Part shown: in pieces, positions 53,061-62,750 of the stretch
Position numbering within the stretch: position 1 is the first letter of the stretch
Layout of the letters: every line of letters starts with the position of its first letter
Notes under the pieces: model-generated
Told to the model about the DNA's origin: nothing
Databases searched by the model: none
What the model saw: the letters and a program-made list of their open reading frames with translations, nothing else
NCBI GenBank assembly: GCA_036924085.1
Contig: JAVGWX010000008.1
Location: 50,513,019-50,577,018, forward strand
Reading direction: 5' to 3'
Length of the DNA stretch: 64,000 bases
DNA from: Ariolimax columbianus
Taxonomy: Eukaryota; Mollusca; Gastropoda; Stylommatophora; Arionidae
Made by a program: the position numbers and the translations under genes

Positions 53061-53160
53061 TGGAAACGGGCTGTTTTCATGTGAGGAAAGCTACTTCAAC
53101 TCGCCACTTAACGTCCTTTTCAGGGAGCACGGAAGAGTAAACCTACTCATCGCTCGAAAC
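53060..53160 (+). repeat. dispersed repeat G, copy 3, internally deleted
   Basis: 'aaacgggctgttttcatg' joins directly to 'tgaggaaagctacttcaact', skipping about 130 bp present in the other copies. Ends 'aagagtaaacctactcatcg' and an (ATT)n run. Confidence 0.6.
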
Positions 53161-53359
53161 AACAACACTATTATTATTATTATTAGCCAGTTACACTGAA
53201 CAATAAATGTTAGCTTTTTGTGTGTGTGAGAGATTAAATCACGTTACCCTTATGTTGTTTGGACTGCTGGAAAAAAATATGGCCATAAAACACCAGATTA
53301 GCTATAGTTTTCAAAATATATATAAAACAAGTTTTACACTATTGTACATACATAGTATT

Positions 53360-54330
53360 TGAAAATAATGCTTATATCGGAAAGGATTCACAGTAACGCC
53401 ATTTTGTATTGTATATTTGAAATGCATTTCTGGAACATCTCTCACAAGAGTCCAACAATAGTCTGTTAGCATTGCTGCATCAAACTTTCTTCTGTACCAT
53501 TTTTCGAGGGTAGTAAAGTCCGGATGAAATTATTATCTGTGTTTGTTTCTCACATAACTGCAATTAGTAGCGAAGAAATCTACACGAGTGTAAAAAATTA
53601 AATTTGTAGGACATGTTGCAACCTAGTCTTTCGTATCGCTGCAACATAATTTCTACAAGCTCCTGGTAATTATCAACTTTATGGTTTCCTAGAAAGTTAT
53701 TAGCCACTTGCTGGACAACATTCCAAGCTAACTTTTCCTCTCCTATGAGGATATTATCAAGTCGCTGATCCCGGAAGAGCTGACCTAGCTGTGACCGACA
53801 AATACACCTTCCTTGATTTTGGTCTCACTAGGTCTTAGAAATTTATCACGAAGCTATACAAATCCTGCCCCATTTCTATCCAAGGCCTTTACAACATTCT
53901 TCATTAGTCTTAGTTTGATGTGGAGGGGAGAGACCAAGATCATATGGAATTCCACAAGTGGTTAGAAAAGAACATTATTTGTCTCCGGTTCAATTGATTG
54001 TAGTTGGAGCCAATCGTTTTTCTTGTAATGGGATGTCCTTTCACGCCTGTCCCATGAACAGTGAAGCAGCACGTTTTTTTTAAAAACACTGCTGTAGCCG
54101 CATCAAGATGCAATGGTCGTCACGCCATAAGAAATCTGCCACTTATACTTGTCACAGCTGACGGCGTGTAACAGTTCTTTAATGTTGCTGTACATTTATT
54201 TCATCTGGACTGCATACTCGATTGGAATATATGATAAATCGTTACCATTATTGAGCAGCACAGATTTAAAACTCAACTTAGACGAATCAATGAACAGCCT
54301 CCAATACAACAAGGCTGATGTGGTTAGTGT
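53360..54330 (-). pseudogene. decayed ORF of a widespread invertebrate transposon-associated protein
   Basis: Read on the minus strand in shifting frames: WRLFIDSSKLSFKSVLLNNG, YSNIKELLHAVSCDKYKW, FMGQ...KKNDWLQLQSIEPE, SPLHIKLRLMKNVVKALDR, EKLAWNVVQQVANNFLGNHK, LVEIMLQRYERLGCNMS, EKWYRRKFDAAMLTDYCW. I recognise this order as a protein found in many near-identical, usually intronless copies annotated as uncharacterised in arthropod, cnidarian and mollusc genomes. Its biochemical role is unknown to me. No TIRs found here. Confidence 0.65.
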
Positions 54331-54334
54331 GTAG

Positions 54335-54690
54335 TATCTCTCTATCTATCTGCCTGCCTGCCTGCTTGTCCGTCTGTCTGTCTGCCTGTCTACCTGCCTT
54401 CAGTCCACTTATATCGTTAAACTACGTGGAGAGTTATGACCTCCGTTGTTTCACTGTTTCATATTTTTTGGCAGATGAAAATCCACTGGTGACTTGCCAG
54501 GTCAATCCCAGCATCTGTTAGCCTCTGGAATATATGATCGCCTATTTTTGAGACTGGTGGAGGTCGAAGCATAAATTAGAGCAAGGTAGACCTGCAGCCT
54601 GTTAGGCGCCATCTAAGCCACTTCGCTAACCACATAACCAAGACCTGAAGTTATAGCCACACACTTTTTGCGACATTCTCTGTGGGGCGA
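54335..54690 (+). other. pyrimidine-rich run and repeat remnant
   Basis: (CTGC/CTGT)n-like run at 54340-54400, then a stretch at 54540-54650 ('gagcaaggtagacctgcagc', 'tgttaggcgccatctaa') that resembles the reverse complement of 39995-40035. Confidence 0.4.
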
Positions 54691-54965
54691 ATATCCCTAG
54701 AATAATTTGAGTATATTTTTAACTTGAATTTTTCCCGAGCAGCGGCCGTTAGGCCTACTCTTATCGATTTCCAACTGCTAAGGTATGTTTAACGTGCGCG
54801 CCACTGCACACATGTGTCTGATCTCATTGCTCAGAGGAAATATTTACCGGATGATCCATATGAAAAAAATCCTGGTCTCTACCGTGATTTGAACCTGCGA
54901 CGTCCAGCAGCCGAGACGAACACCTTACCTCGAGACCACTGGGCTCTACTTACTTAGTAGCTCAT
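54690..54965 (-). repeat. tRNA-derived SINE C, copy 2
   Basis: Minus strand: 'cagtggtctcgaggtaaggt' (A box), 'gcaggttcaaatcacggtag' (B box), 'gtgcagtggcgcgcacgtta', 'gccgctgctcgggaaaaatt'. Same order as 17130-17425. Confidence 0.82.
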
Positions 54966-55029
54966 CTATAACTCTATGCATTCAGTTATTCACCACCCAG
55001 GTGACCCGCCAGGTGGTACAGGACGTCTG

Positions 55030-55300
55030 AAAAATGTGCGGATATGAAATCATGCGCCACCCTCCATACTCACCGGACTTGGCACCTAGTGACTTCTTCC
55101 TGTTCCCAAACATGAAGAATCCGCTTCTTGGAAGTCGATTTTTGTGACGTCTAGAACTTGATAACTGAAATGCAGACGTTGTTCCGGACCCATACGGAGG
55201 GGTTATACAATCAGGAAGGTGACGGATAGATGGGAGAAGTGTATCGCTTTGCTGGGTGAATACACAGAGAAGGACTACAATTCACACCAATTTCCAGGTA
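55030..55300 (+). pseudogene. mariner transposase, C-terminal fragment
   Basis: PPYSPDLAPSDFFLFPNMKN at 55055-55115 is the diagnostic mariner motif around the last catalytic Asp. After frame breaks, 55225-55280 gives RWEKCIALLGEYTEKDY, the conserved C-terminus. No intact TIR recognised. Lies between two SINE C copies. Confidence 0.78.
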
Positions 55301-55384
55301 GGTGCCTTAACCGACATACTTGGAATCCTGGTATGCAAATATGCATGTTAATGTCTGTTGCCAGGTAGCCGAAGGATTCGGCTA

Positions 55385-55690
55385 TACCTAGTAGGAATTT
55401 AAAGATTTCCTGCGGCTTACTAGGTAGATTTTAAACTGGAATTTTTGTATTTTGTCCGGACAGCGGCCGGTAGGTCTACGCTTTTCGATTTCTAACTGCC
55501 AGTGGATTTTTAGCGTGCTCAACACTGTGCACGGGAGTCCGATCTCACTACCCCAGAGATCAGGGAATTTATTACCAGAAGATCTAATTGAAAACAATCT
55601 CAGTCTTCACCGTAATTCGAACCCGCGACTTTCGACACCCGAGGCGGACACCTTATTTCGAGACCATTGACCGAGTTCCTTCTACATACT
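55385..55690 (-). repeat. tRNA-derived SINE C, copy 3
   Basis: Minus strand: 'caatggtctcgaaataaggt', 'gcgggttcgaattacggtga' (B box), 'agtgttgagcacgctaaaaa', 'ccggccgctgtccgg'. Confidence 0.82.
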
Positions 55691-56254
55691 AAAGTGCAAA
55701 TCTTTTCGACCACCTTCCCTCCTAAGGTAACCAGTTCCTCTCCTGGCTATCTTTTTTTCCTTAACTTTAAGACAGATACCCATTTACAGTTGGGTGGACT
55801 GAAGCGTTTCGTGGAAGGAGTCGAGCCCGGTCTTTTTGCCCCAAGAGACATGAGCTATACCCACTCAGGCAGTACATCATATACGTGCAACTATTCCTCA
55901 TAAAAATGTTTTTGCAAATTTAAATGGCAATTTTTATTACCTCATTCTATGTTCCAGCTTAATTTTGTGGGGTCCATCGTCAGCGCGGACTCCTGTCAGT
56001 AACGAAATGTCAATTGCAGCCTGCGGTGTCCGGCCATCTACCTGTTTTTGTGGTTTAATTACATTAACATATTTCAGCTACATTGACGTGCAACAAATAT
56101 AGAGTCTCATCCTGTTTCCTTGTTGTTTTTAGTTTTCTGGTTAAAGCCAAACACAAGGAAATCAGGATAAGAACAGACTTACGTTAGAATATGTCAATTC
56201 GTGCATGTATATGCGCCAAGGTTGATTGGTTGGTTGGTTGGCTTGCTGACTGGC
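55691..56254 (+). other. intergenic, nothing recognised
   Basis: Short ORFs only. A (GGTT)n-like run at 56222-56265 borders the next LINE. Confidence 0.3.
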
Positions 56255-56800
56255 TGGTGGTTGGTTATTTATCCAGCAGTCTGTGAGCGCCGGCCCTTTG
56301 GCCCAATGCCATAAAGTGGTATCTGCAAGTGTTTGTTAGCTGTTGTTCCAATGTGTTGCTTCGAAGGAATAAGCTCTTTCTTAACACCGGCAAGCGCCGT
56401 ACACACAAAAAGGTGGTGCTAAAACGTTTTATAGGGTTGTGTGTACAGCCAGCAATCTGGAGCATGTTCTGGTTAGATTCTGTTGAAGTGACTGTTAACT
56501 TGTATGTGTTGAGTGCAAAAATAGATAATAGTGGTTGAATCTACCTTTTTAGGAGGTTGATATTATCTTTGGGGTGGCCATATGTTTGTAGATTTCTCTC
56601 CCAATATTCCCCATTGCCCATTTATTAACCCAATCCTCATTTCTCGCGGTCTTTTGTAATTGTTGGACTGTCTGTAGGACTGTTCTGTTAGTGTCTATTG
56701 TTGTTCTTGACTTGATCCCTTCTTAGCCAGCCTGTCTGCCTTGTCATTGCCAGATGTATTTGAGGACCAAGAAACATCCACATACCCTAGTCATAAATCG
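56255..56800 (-). pseudogene. RNase H LINE, C-terminal part, decayed
   Basis: Minus strand: WSSNTSGNDKADRLAKKGS (RNase H last motif, normally H..I.GNE.AD.LAK), then RIGLINGQWGILGEKSTNIW and later frame-shifted Cys-tail remnants. Different lineage from the 38748 family (ADRLAK rather than ADILAK). Confidence 0.55.
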
Positions 56801-57114
56801 TGAGATTTCGCCAAGGAGAGCGGCACGATGACTCCACTTCAATCGTATTAAACCCAAACTTTAGCGCATGCATAGTGTCACAACATGGGCTCACATATTC
56901 AACAGTATATTTTCCAGCTAGAGTGTATGGCTGCCAAGTATGGATGCCACGTAAAGCAGACGCTAAAATTCATTAAGTTATTCTAAAGGCAGGTGAACAA
57001 ACAAAAATTATCAGTGTCTCTAAAAGACCGAATTGGAAACGTTGAAATTAGGCCTAAAACCTTCTTAAATGACTTGTTAGATAATAATAACAATAATAAT
57101 AATAGTAATAATAT

Positions 57115-57790
57115 CCACTTAGGCGTCTGAGGCCCATTGAGTCGGTTGACCACATCCATGACCCACTGCTACAGCGTGGTTCCAGACCTCGTCCAGGGCG
57201 GAGGTGGAGGTTGATATATGCTGGAGTCGTACCGTACTAGGACAGTCTATTATGCGCCTCCATCCGGTCAGGGGAAGTCTTTTGGCGCCAAGGAACGACT
57301 TGTGTAGTATCTTATGTGCCGGGGTTTCCTGCTCCGGATGTACAACATGACCGAACAAAGAAACTCGGCGACGGTTAAGTGTTTCTGAGATTGGGAGAAG
57401 GCCTGTTTTGGCAGAGACCTCCGCGTTGCGGATGTAGTCATGCCATCAGATTCCTAGGATACGCCGCTAGTTGCGCATTTGAAAGGCCTCTAGTCTCGAC
57501 ATGTCGTGTTTCAGCAATGTCCAGGTTTCGGAGCCGCAGAGCTGGACTGGAACACACCAGGACTGGTAGATCCCGGATTTTTTGTCTCAAGGGACATCTT
57601 GCCATTACTCCACACATGTCGGAGTCGGAGGTCGTGCATAGCAGACGCAGCTAATGCGATCCACATTGACATATCGGGACAGCTGCGCCCATCAGATGAT
57701 ATCATGCAACCGAGATAGATAAATTCATTGGAGCCCTCCGCAGTGTGACCTTGGGTTTCGATGCCCTGGGGTGCTGTGTCGGAAACGAGG
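57115..57790 (-). pseudogene. LINE C-terminal region (lineage of 9480-10665)
   Basis: Minus-strand FGHVVHPEQETPAHKIL and PLTGWRRIIDCPSTVRL. The nucleotide sequence parallels 9480-9960 almost block for block, including the 3' end 'cacttaggcgtctgaggccc' next to an (AAT)n tail at 57080-57115. Confidence 0.72.
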
Positions 57791-57934
57791 TTTCCTTAGA
57801 TACTTCATTGTTAATAACATTTTAAAAAAGGGCCAGGCACGCTGTACGCAGGTCAGAAATGGATACAAAAGGTGATGTTCTGGTGACCCTACAGCATCCA
57901 CTATGTCGACCACCAATGAAATGCAGAAATTGAC

Positions 57935-58200
57935 TGAGTGAAAGGAAAGGGAGCTAGGGGTTATAATAGATCATACAGGTAAGATGAGTGAAAAAGTCCA
58001 CGAAGCAGGGAAAAGGCGAATCGCAATGTATAAAACATTATTTAGATCTAGATTGGAGTACTGTGTTCAGGTAGGGAGTCCTTATCGTAGACAGAATATA
58101 AACATGCTGAAAATGATACTAAGAATAGCTACAAAACTGATAGTGGAATTTCGGAATTACAGTTATGAGGAAAGACTCGGAAAAATCAGTATGTTGTGCC
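57935..58200 (+). pseudogene. CR1-like LINE fragment, copy 1
   Basis: GVIIDHTGKMSEKVHEAGKR, LFRSRLEYCVQVGSPYRRQN, MLKMILRIATKLIVEFRNY, then a stop. An internally deleted copy of the element that begins at 58240, directly upstream and in the same orientation. Confidence 0.72.
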
Positions 58201-58239
58201 TGACCAGACGTTAGTCTTCCCATGCAAACTTTAAATCTG

Positions 58240-59390
58240 GCAAATGGAGTTTAATGTAGATAAATGTACAGTCATCCACATGGGTAGATCCAATATGGAA
58301 CATAATTACAGAATGGGAGAGAACAATATTAGAAAGATAGATAAAGAAAGGGACCTAGGGGTTATAATAGATCATACAGGTAAGGTGAGGGAGCAAGTTC
58401 AGGTAGCAGTGAAAAAGGTATATGCAATGTTGGGGATGATGGAACGAAATATTAAACATAAGAGCAAGGAAGTGATAGTCAAACTGTATAAAGCATTAGT
58501 TAGACCTAGATTGGAGTACTGTGTACAGGTGTGGAGTCCTTATCAGAGAGGGGATTTGAACATGCTGGAGGGATCAAGATGCTGCAGCGGTCAGCGACCC
58601 ATAGCTGACTGCTAGCGTCAGGGCCAGCGAATAATAGCTGCCAAGACCCTTCTATACCTCCACGTGATGATCCTGGATAACAGGCTGCAGCAGGGCAGAC
58701 TGGCTAAGGAGAAGGGATCGAAGAGGGAATGCTAACCGGGTACTAAAAAAATGCTTGCTGAAGTCGGATGTGTTGGACCGAAAGGTGCAAATATCGCAGC
58801 CAAGCTGTAAACTACGACACAACGCATTCCGTTCTCTGGACTACATTCTGCTACTTAAGCCCTTTCAGGGTTTGGTAGTGGGAGATTGAGAACGAAGAAA
58901 AAGAAGAAGAAGAAGAACATGCTGGAAAGAATACAAAAAAGAGCGACAAAGCTGATAGTGGGATTCCAGAATTACAGTTATGAGGAAAGACTAAAAAAAA
59001 CTGGCCTACAGTGTCTAGAAGAGAGAAGAATTCGTGGTGACTTAATACAGGTTTATAAGATGATCAGAGGAATGAATCAATTAGACTAAAACAAGTTTTT
59101 TAAAATACAACCACCAACTAGAACAAGAGGGCACAGCTACAAGTTGACTAAGGAGAGGTCCAGATTAGATATTGGGAAGTATTTTTTTAGTCAGAGAGTT
59201 GTCAATGCTTGGAATGCATTGCCAATGGAGGTAGTGGAGGCAGGGACAGTTAATGCATTTAAGAATAGATTGGATGTGTACAGCTTCTAGAGCAAGGTGA
59301 TGTAAATGTAACTGGTTGTATACAGACTCTGCAGAGTCTTCTAAACCAGTATAAAGACGTTAAATTAAATTAAGTTAAGTTAAATTAATA
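58240..59390 (+). mobile_element. CR1-like LINE, 3' third, interrupted by SINE A
   Basis: MEFNVDKCTVIHMGRSN, RDLGVIIDHTGKVREQVQVA, YKALVRPRLEYCVQVWSPYQ up to NMLE, then the SINE, then NMLERIQKRATKLIVGFQ, GDLIQVYKMIRGMNQLD, a stop, YFFSQRVVNAWNALPMEVVE and a final stop at 59288-59290. One extra stop at 59087 breaks the frame. The 3' UTR ends with a palindrome, agactctgcagagtct (59324-59339), and (ATTAA)n. Confidence 0.85.
58570..58914 (+). repeat. SINE A, copy 11, nested in CR1-like LINE
   Basis: Full length from 'gggatcaagatgctgcagcg' to 'gaacgaagaaaaagaagaag'. Perfect 12-bp TSD gaacatgctgga at 58558-58569 and 58915-58926. Removing it restores the LINE reading NMLERIQ. Confidence 0.95.
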
Positions 59391-59562
59391 GTAACACTGA
59401 AAAAGTCGAACATTTTTTAAAAAGTGTTCTACTCCGAGCAGACAATAGGACGGCAAACATTGGAAGGCTCTAGTATTTGATTCCCGTGATCCACGTGAGT
59501 TTAGGTCATTAAGTGTCTTACTCATATTACAGTAGGAATACAAAAACTAAAGAACAACTTAC
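59391..59562 (+). other. short gap after the LINE tail
   Basis: No gene or repeat recognised. Confidence 0.25.
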
Positions 59563-59733
59563 CTGAAGAGGTCTGGCGAAGGAACAAGCCGCTGTGCCAT
59601 TTGTTATTCCATCAAGAGCAGAAAACCTCCTTTCAGCGACTACCTTATCTGGACACAGTAAATGCTGGCGCCGTTTACCCATGAAACTGACATTTGAATT
59701 GTGCTCGTAACTTTTGTATGACAGTAACATCCT
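59563..59733 (-). CDS. candidate internal exon, unknown gene
   Basis: On the minus strand, a good acceptor (ttgtgcttcatattcag) is followed by exactly 57 codons, all open and phase 0 at both ends, then a near-perfect donor (CAG|gtaagt). The product starts RMLLSYKSYEHNSN, continues MGKRRQHLLCPDKVVAERRF and ends ARPLQ: basic, with no motif I recognise. The exon is less AT-rich than its surroundings. Neighbouring exons were not found; downstream on this strand lies a SINE/LINE block. It could still be chance. Confidence 0.4.
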
Positions 59734-59929
59734 CTGAATATGAAGCACAAGAACATATTGCTATTTGTTTAGCAGCGGTTCTTAATGGCAAGGTCTCCAG
59801 AGTACTTAATACTACTACGACAGCAAATCAATCAAAGGTCACAAATGACTATTTAAAAAAGCAAACTTATTTAGATACGAACTTAAGAACTTTTTATTAA
59901 TACCCTTATTTCTCAACATAATTTAAAGT

Positions 59930-60120
59930 TAGTTGCAAGCGACGATGGCGATATCATCAGACGGTTTTGTCTTGATGATGTAACTTGCGCTGTATTTGGA
60001 TTATAGTGAGGAAGTAACTACGCGGTCATCAACCTCACTCTCTGGTCCCAAGCTACCTTGGACCAGTGGCAAGACATAAGTCAAGACGACTAGAGGTAAC
60101 TCAGAATGGTCCCATCTCTC
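59930..60120 (-). repeat. E-like SINE fragment
   Basis: Minus strand: 'gtcttgccactggtccaagg', 'gagagtgaggttgatgacc', 'tgatgatatcgccatcgtcg'. Matches the plus strand of 15920-16085. Confidence 0.55.
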
Positions 60121-60639
60121 AGCATAATTTACACAAACAGTAATATACTTAACCTATCTTTTTATTACATGTGATAGTTCCATTACAGGTGAACTCGTGT
60201 TTATTCTAATGAAAGTTATCACATGGTATCCAGCTAAGTACTTTGTTTATACTCCTGCTATGTGTTCATATCTCGATTTTATTTTATTCATCGCTTACTC
60301 TATGATATTTTAACTCATATTTTTATTGTTTGTTGTCCTTGATGAGGAATTTGAAGTAAGAACATATATTTCGTTTACCGCGTCGACCAAACCGTACTAT
60401 AATGCAAGAGAGGACTAGTAGCACTCAAGAAAACGACAGCTGCACACGTAAAACATCCATTTATTTTCACCCGCTATCGTTAGTTAGTACTTCCAGCTTT
60501 TGACTATGAGTTGGGCATTCTCACACTATCGAGATGAGATTGCGAAAGGTTGGAGCGCATCCAGAATGAAAGAAAGGGACTAGTTTTGTGCTGCACTATA
60601 GATACCCCAACTATATAAAACTGATGTACATGTACATTT
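60121..60639 (+). other. intergenic, nothing recognised
   Basis: No ORF or repeat that I can assign. Confidence 0.3.
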
Positions 60640-61800
60640 CATATTAGATCCGGTGTACGGGAAGGTTGTGTACTATCTCCTTTACTGTTTTTCACATATA
60701 TGGACTCAATATGTAAAACGCAAACAGTGGTGAAGGTAACAACTTCAGAGTTCACTTACATGAAAGGGATCAAGACGCTGAGCAGCGCATGAGCTGCAGT
60801 GGTCAGCGACCCATAGATGGCTGCTTGCGTCAGGGCCAGCGAACCAGAGCTGCCAAGACCCTTCTAAACCTCCACGCGGTGATCCTGGATAACAGACTGC
60901 AGCAGGGCAGATTGGCTAAGGAGAAGGGATCGAAGAGGGAATGCTAACCCGGTACTAAAAACATGCTTGCTGAAGTCGGATGTGTTGGACCAAAACATGC
61001 AAATATCGCAGTCAATCTGTAAACTACGACACAACGCATTCCGTTCTCTGTACTACATTCTGCCACTTAGGCCCTTTCAGGGTTTGGTAGCGGGATATTG
61101 GGAACGGACGAAGAACAAGAAGAAGACTTACATGAAATTCTCTTTGCTGATGACCAAGCACTAATAACATCCTCAGAAACATTACTGCAGGAACATATCG
61201 ACCGTCGAGGTATGTACAGATTACAGTATGGAAATCAACATAGAGAAATCGAAGTTATGACGATTGCAAGAACAAAAAATGGAAACAACAATATTCATTC
61301 AAAACCAACAAACAAAACAAATGAAAAATATCATGTTCCTGGGAAGAATCATCTCAGAAGACGGCAAAGACAACATCGAAATACAACACAGATGTAATAA
61401 AACAAGTCAATTAATTGGGTAAATGTTCCCAACATTACTATTTCAGCACGTGTCAATAGATTTTTAAACAAAAACTATACAACACAATATTTCTACCCAA
61501 GTAGTGCACGAATTGGAAATTAAGAAAATTAAAGAAACATCATAAGAAAAGAGATGAAATGCCTGCACAGAATGTTTGTAGTAAGTAGAATGAGTAGAAT
61601 CAGAAACGAACATATTAGGAGACAAGTAGGTACACCACCAGTGCTAGACCTCAACAAGCGACATCAAATCAAATGGTTCGACCAGGTGATACATCAAACA
61701 CCAGATAGTATCCCGCAGAAAGCAATGTTATACAGATACAATGGATACAATGGGCACAGGCTGAGACAAAAATTGGACACGTCACTCCAGCTGAGACGAT
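60640..61800 (+). pseudogene. LINE RT and C-terminus, split by SINE A
   Basis: Left: IRSGVREGCVLSPLLF and YMDSICKTQTVV (RT motif B). Right of the SINE: LHEILFADDQALITSSE (motif C intact). After frame breaks, MKCLHRMFVVSRMSRIRNEH, IRRQVGTPPVLDL and HQIKWFDQVIHQ, as in 37195-37860. Confidence 0.75.
60766..61125 (+). repeat. SINE A, copy 12, nested in LINE
   Basis: 'gggatcaagacgctgagcag' to 'gaacggacgaagaacaagaa'. Perfect 12-bp TSD acttacatgaaa at 60754-60765 and 61126-61137. It lies exactly between RT motifs B and C of the host LINE. Confidence 0.95.
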
Positions 61801-62635
61801 AGCCAAAGGGGAAGAATGGGTCCACACTTGTGATTAAATGATAGAGTACCAGAGAGTCATCATAACCTTAGGCAAGGAATGCAGAGAACGGAACAACGAG
61901 AGTTCAGAGCACGAGGTAAATCAGCTGATAAGTGAGAACACACAGGAGAGTGACGCTGTCATATACACCGACGGATCAGTCGTGCGCAGTGGGACATCAG
62001 GCTGGAGTTTCTAGGATAGAGTGAGATGAGAGATCGTGGCTGAGCGCAGAAGGGCATACATGTCAACAACCTCCAGTATAAGAATGGAGACGGAAGCAGT
62101 GACCTCAGCACTGAAATGGATATATGAGACGTCTTTAACAAAGGCAGTCATCGTGACAGACGCGCAAGCCGTACTTCAGAAAGTACAGAATGGATGGCTT
62201 AGGCATGAGTGGATAGCTGCTGTTGAGGCCTCAAACTTCCAGGTGCAGACCTGGATCTACTGCCCTGCTCATGCCGGGGTTCAGGGCAATGAAAGAGCTG
62301 ACATCTTGGCTTCACGGGCTCCCATCATGGGCACATTGGTGATGGACAGAAGTGACATTTTGAAATCAATCAATGACCACCTGCTGGATGAGGACACCGC
62401 AATAGATGAAGCAGCAATCCACAGACTGCAAAGTTTCGACATTAAACGAGGTTCGAGCGAAGTAGGGCGCATGAGAGGGCGGCGCAGGAGCGTGTACAAC
62501 CAGCGAGCTACAGGGACCATCAGCATCCATACCTTACGCCATTTGATGAAAGTGACGGAGCACCTATGGGTATGCCCGAAAGTGCAGTGACGTTGATTCT
62601 TAGAAACAGAAACAGAAATGGATACAAAGCCGAGG
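61801..62635 (+). pseudogene. LINE RNase H domain and C-terminus
   Basis: KGEEWVHTCD, YTDGSVVRSGTSGWSF (first Asp), a stop, then an open frame of 184 codons: SIRMETEAVTSALKWIYE (Glu), VIVTDAQAVLQKVQNG (Asp), WIYCPAHAGVQGNERADILA (last motif), and a C-terminal part ending HLWVCPKVQ. All RNase H acidic residues are present although the ORF is broken once. 3' end LILRNRNRNGYK. Confidence 0.8.
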
Positions 62636-62750
62636 GCCGACCAAGTAAAAGATGGACAGCAGAAATAACAAGCAGTAAAGCTTTCCGTGTACGAAGCACA
62701 TACTATGGCCTGGTCCCAGTACTGAATGACTTAATAATGATGATGAAGTC
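62636..62750 (+). pseudogene. LINE 3' end that seeds the satellite
   Basis: EGRPSKRWTAEITSSKAFR, then YYGLVPVLNDLIMMMKS: the GRP..RW.D.I block and extreme C-terminus of a LINE protein whose 3' tail is (GAT)n. The last 15 codons are the first unit of the following array. Confidence 0.6.
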
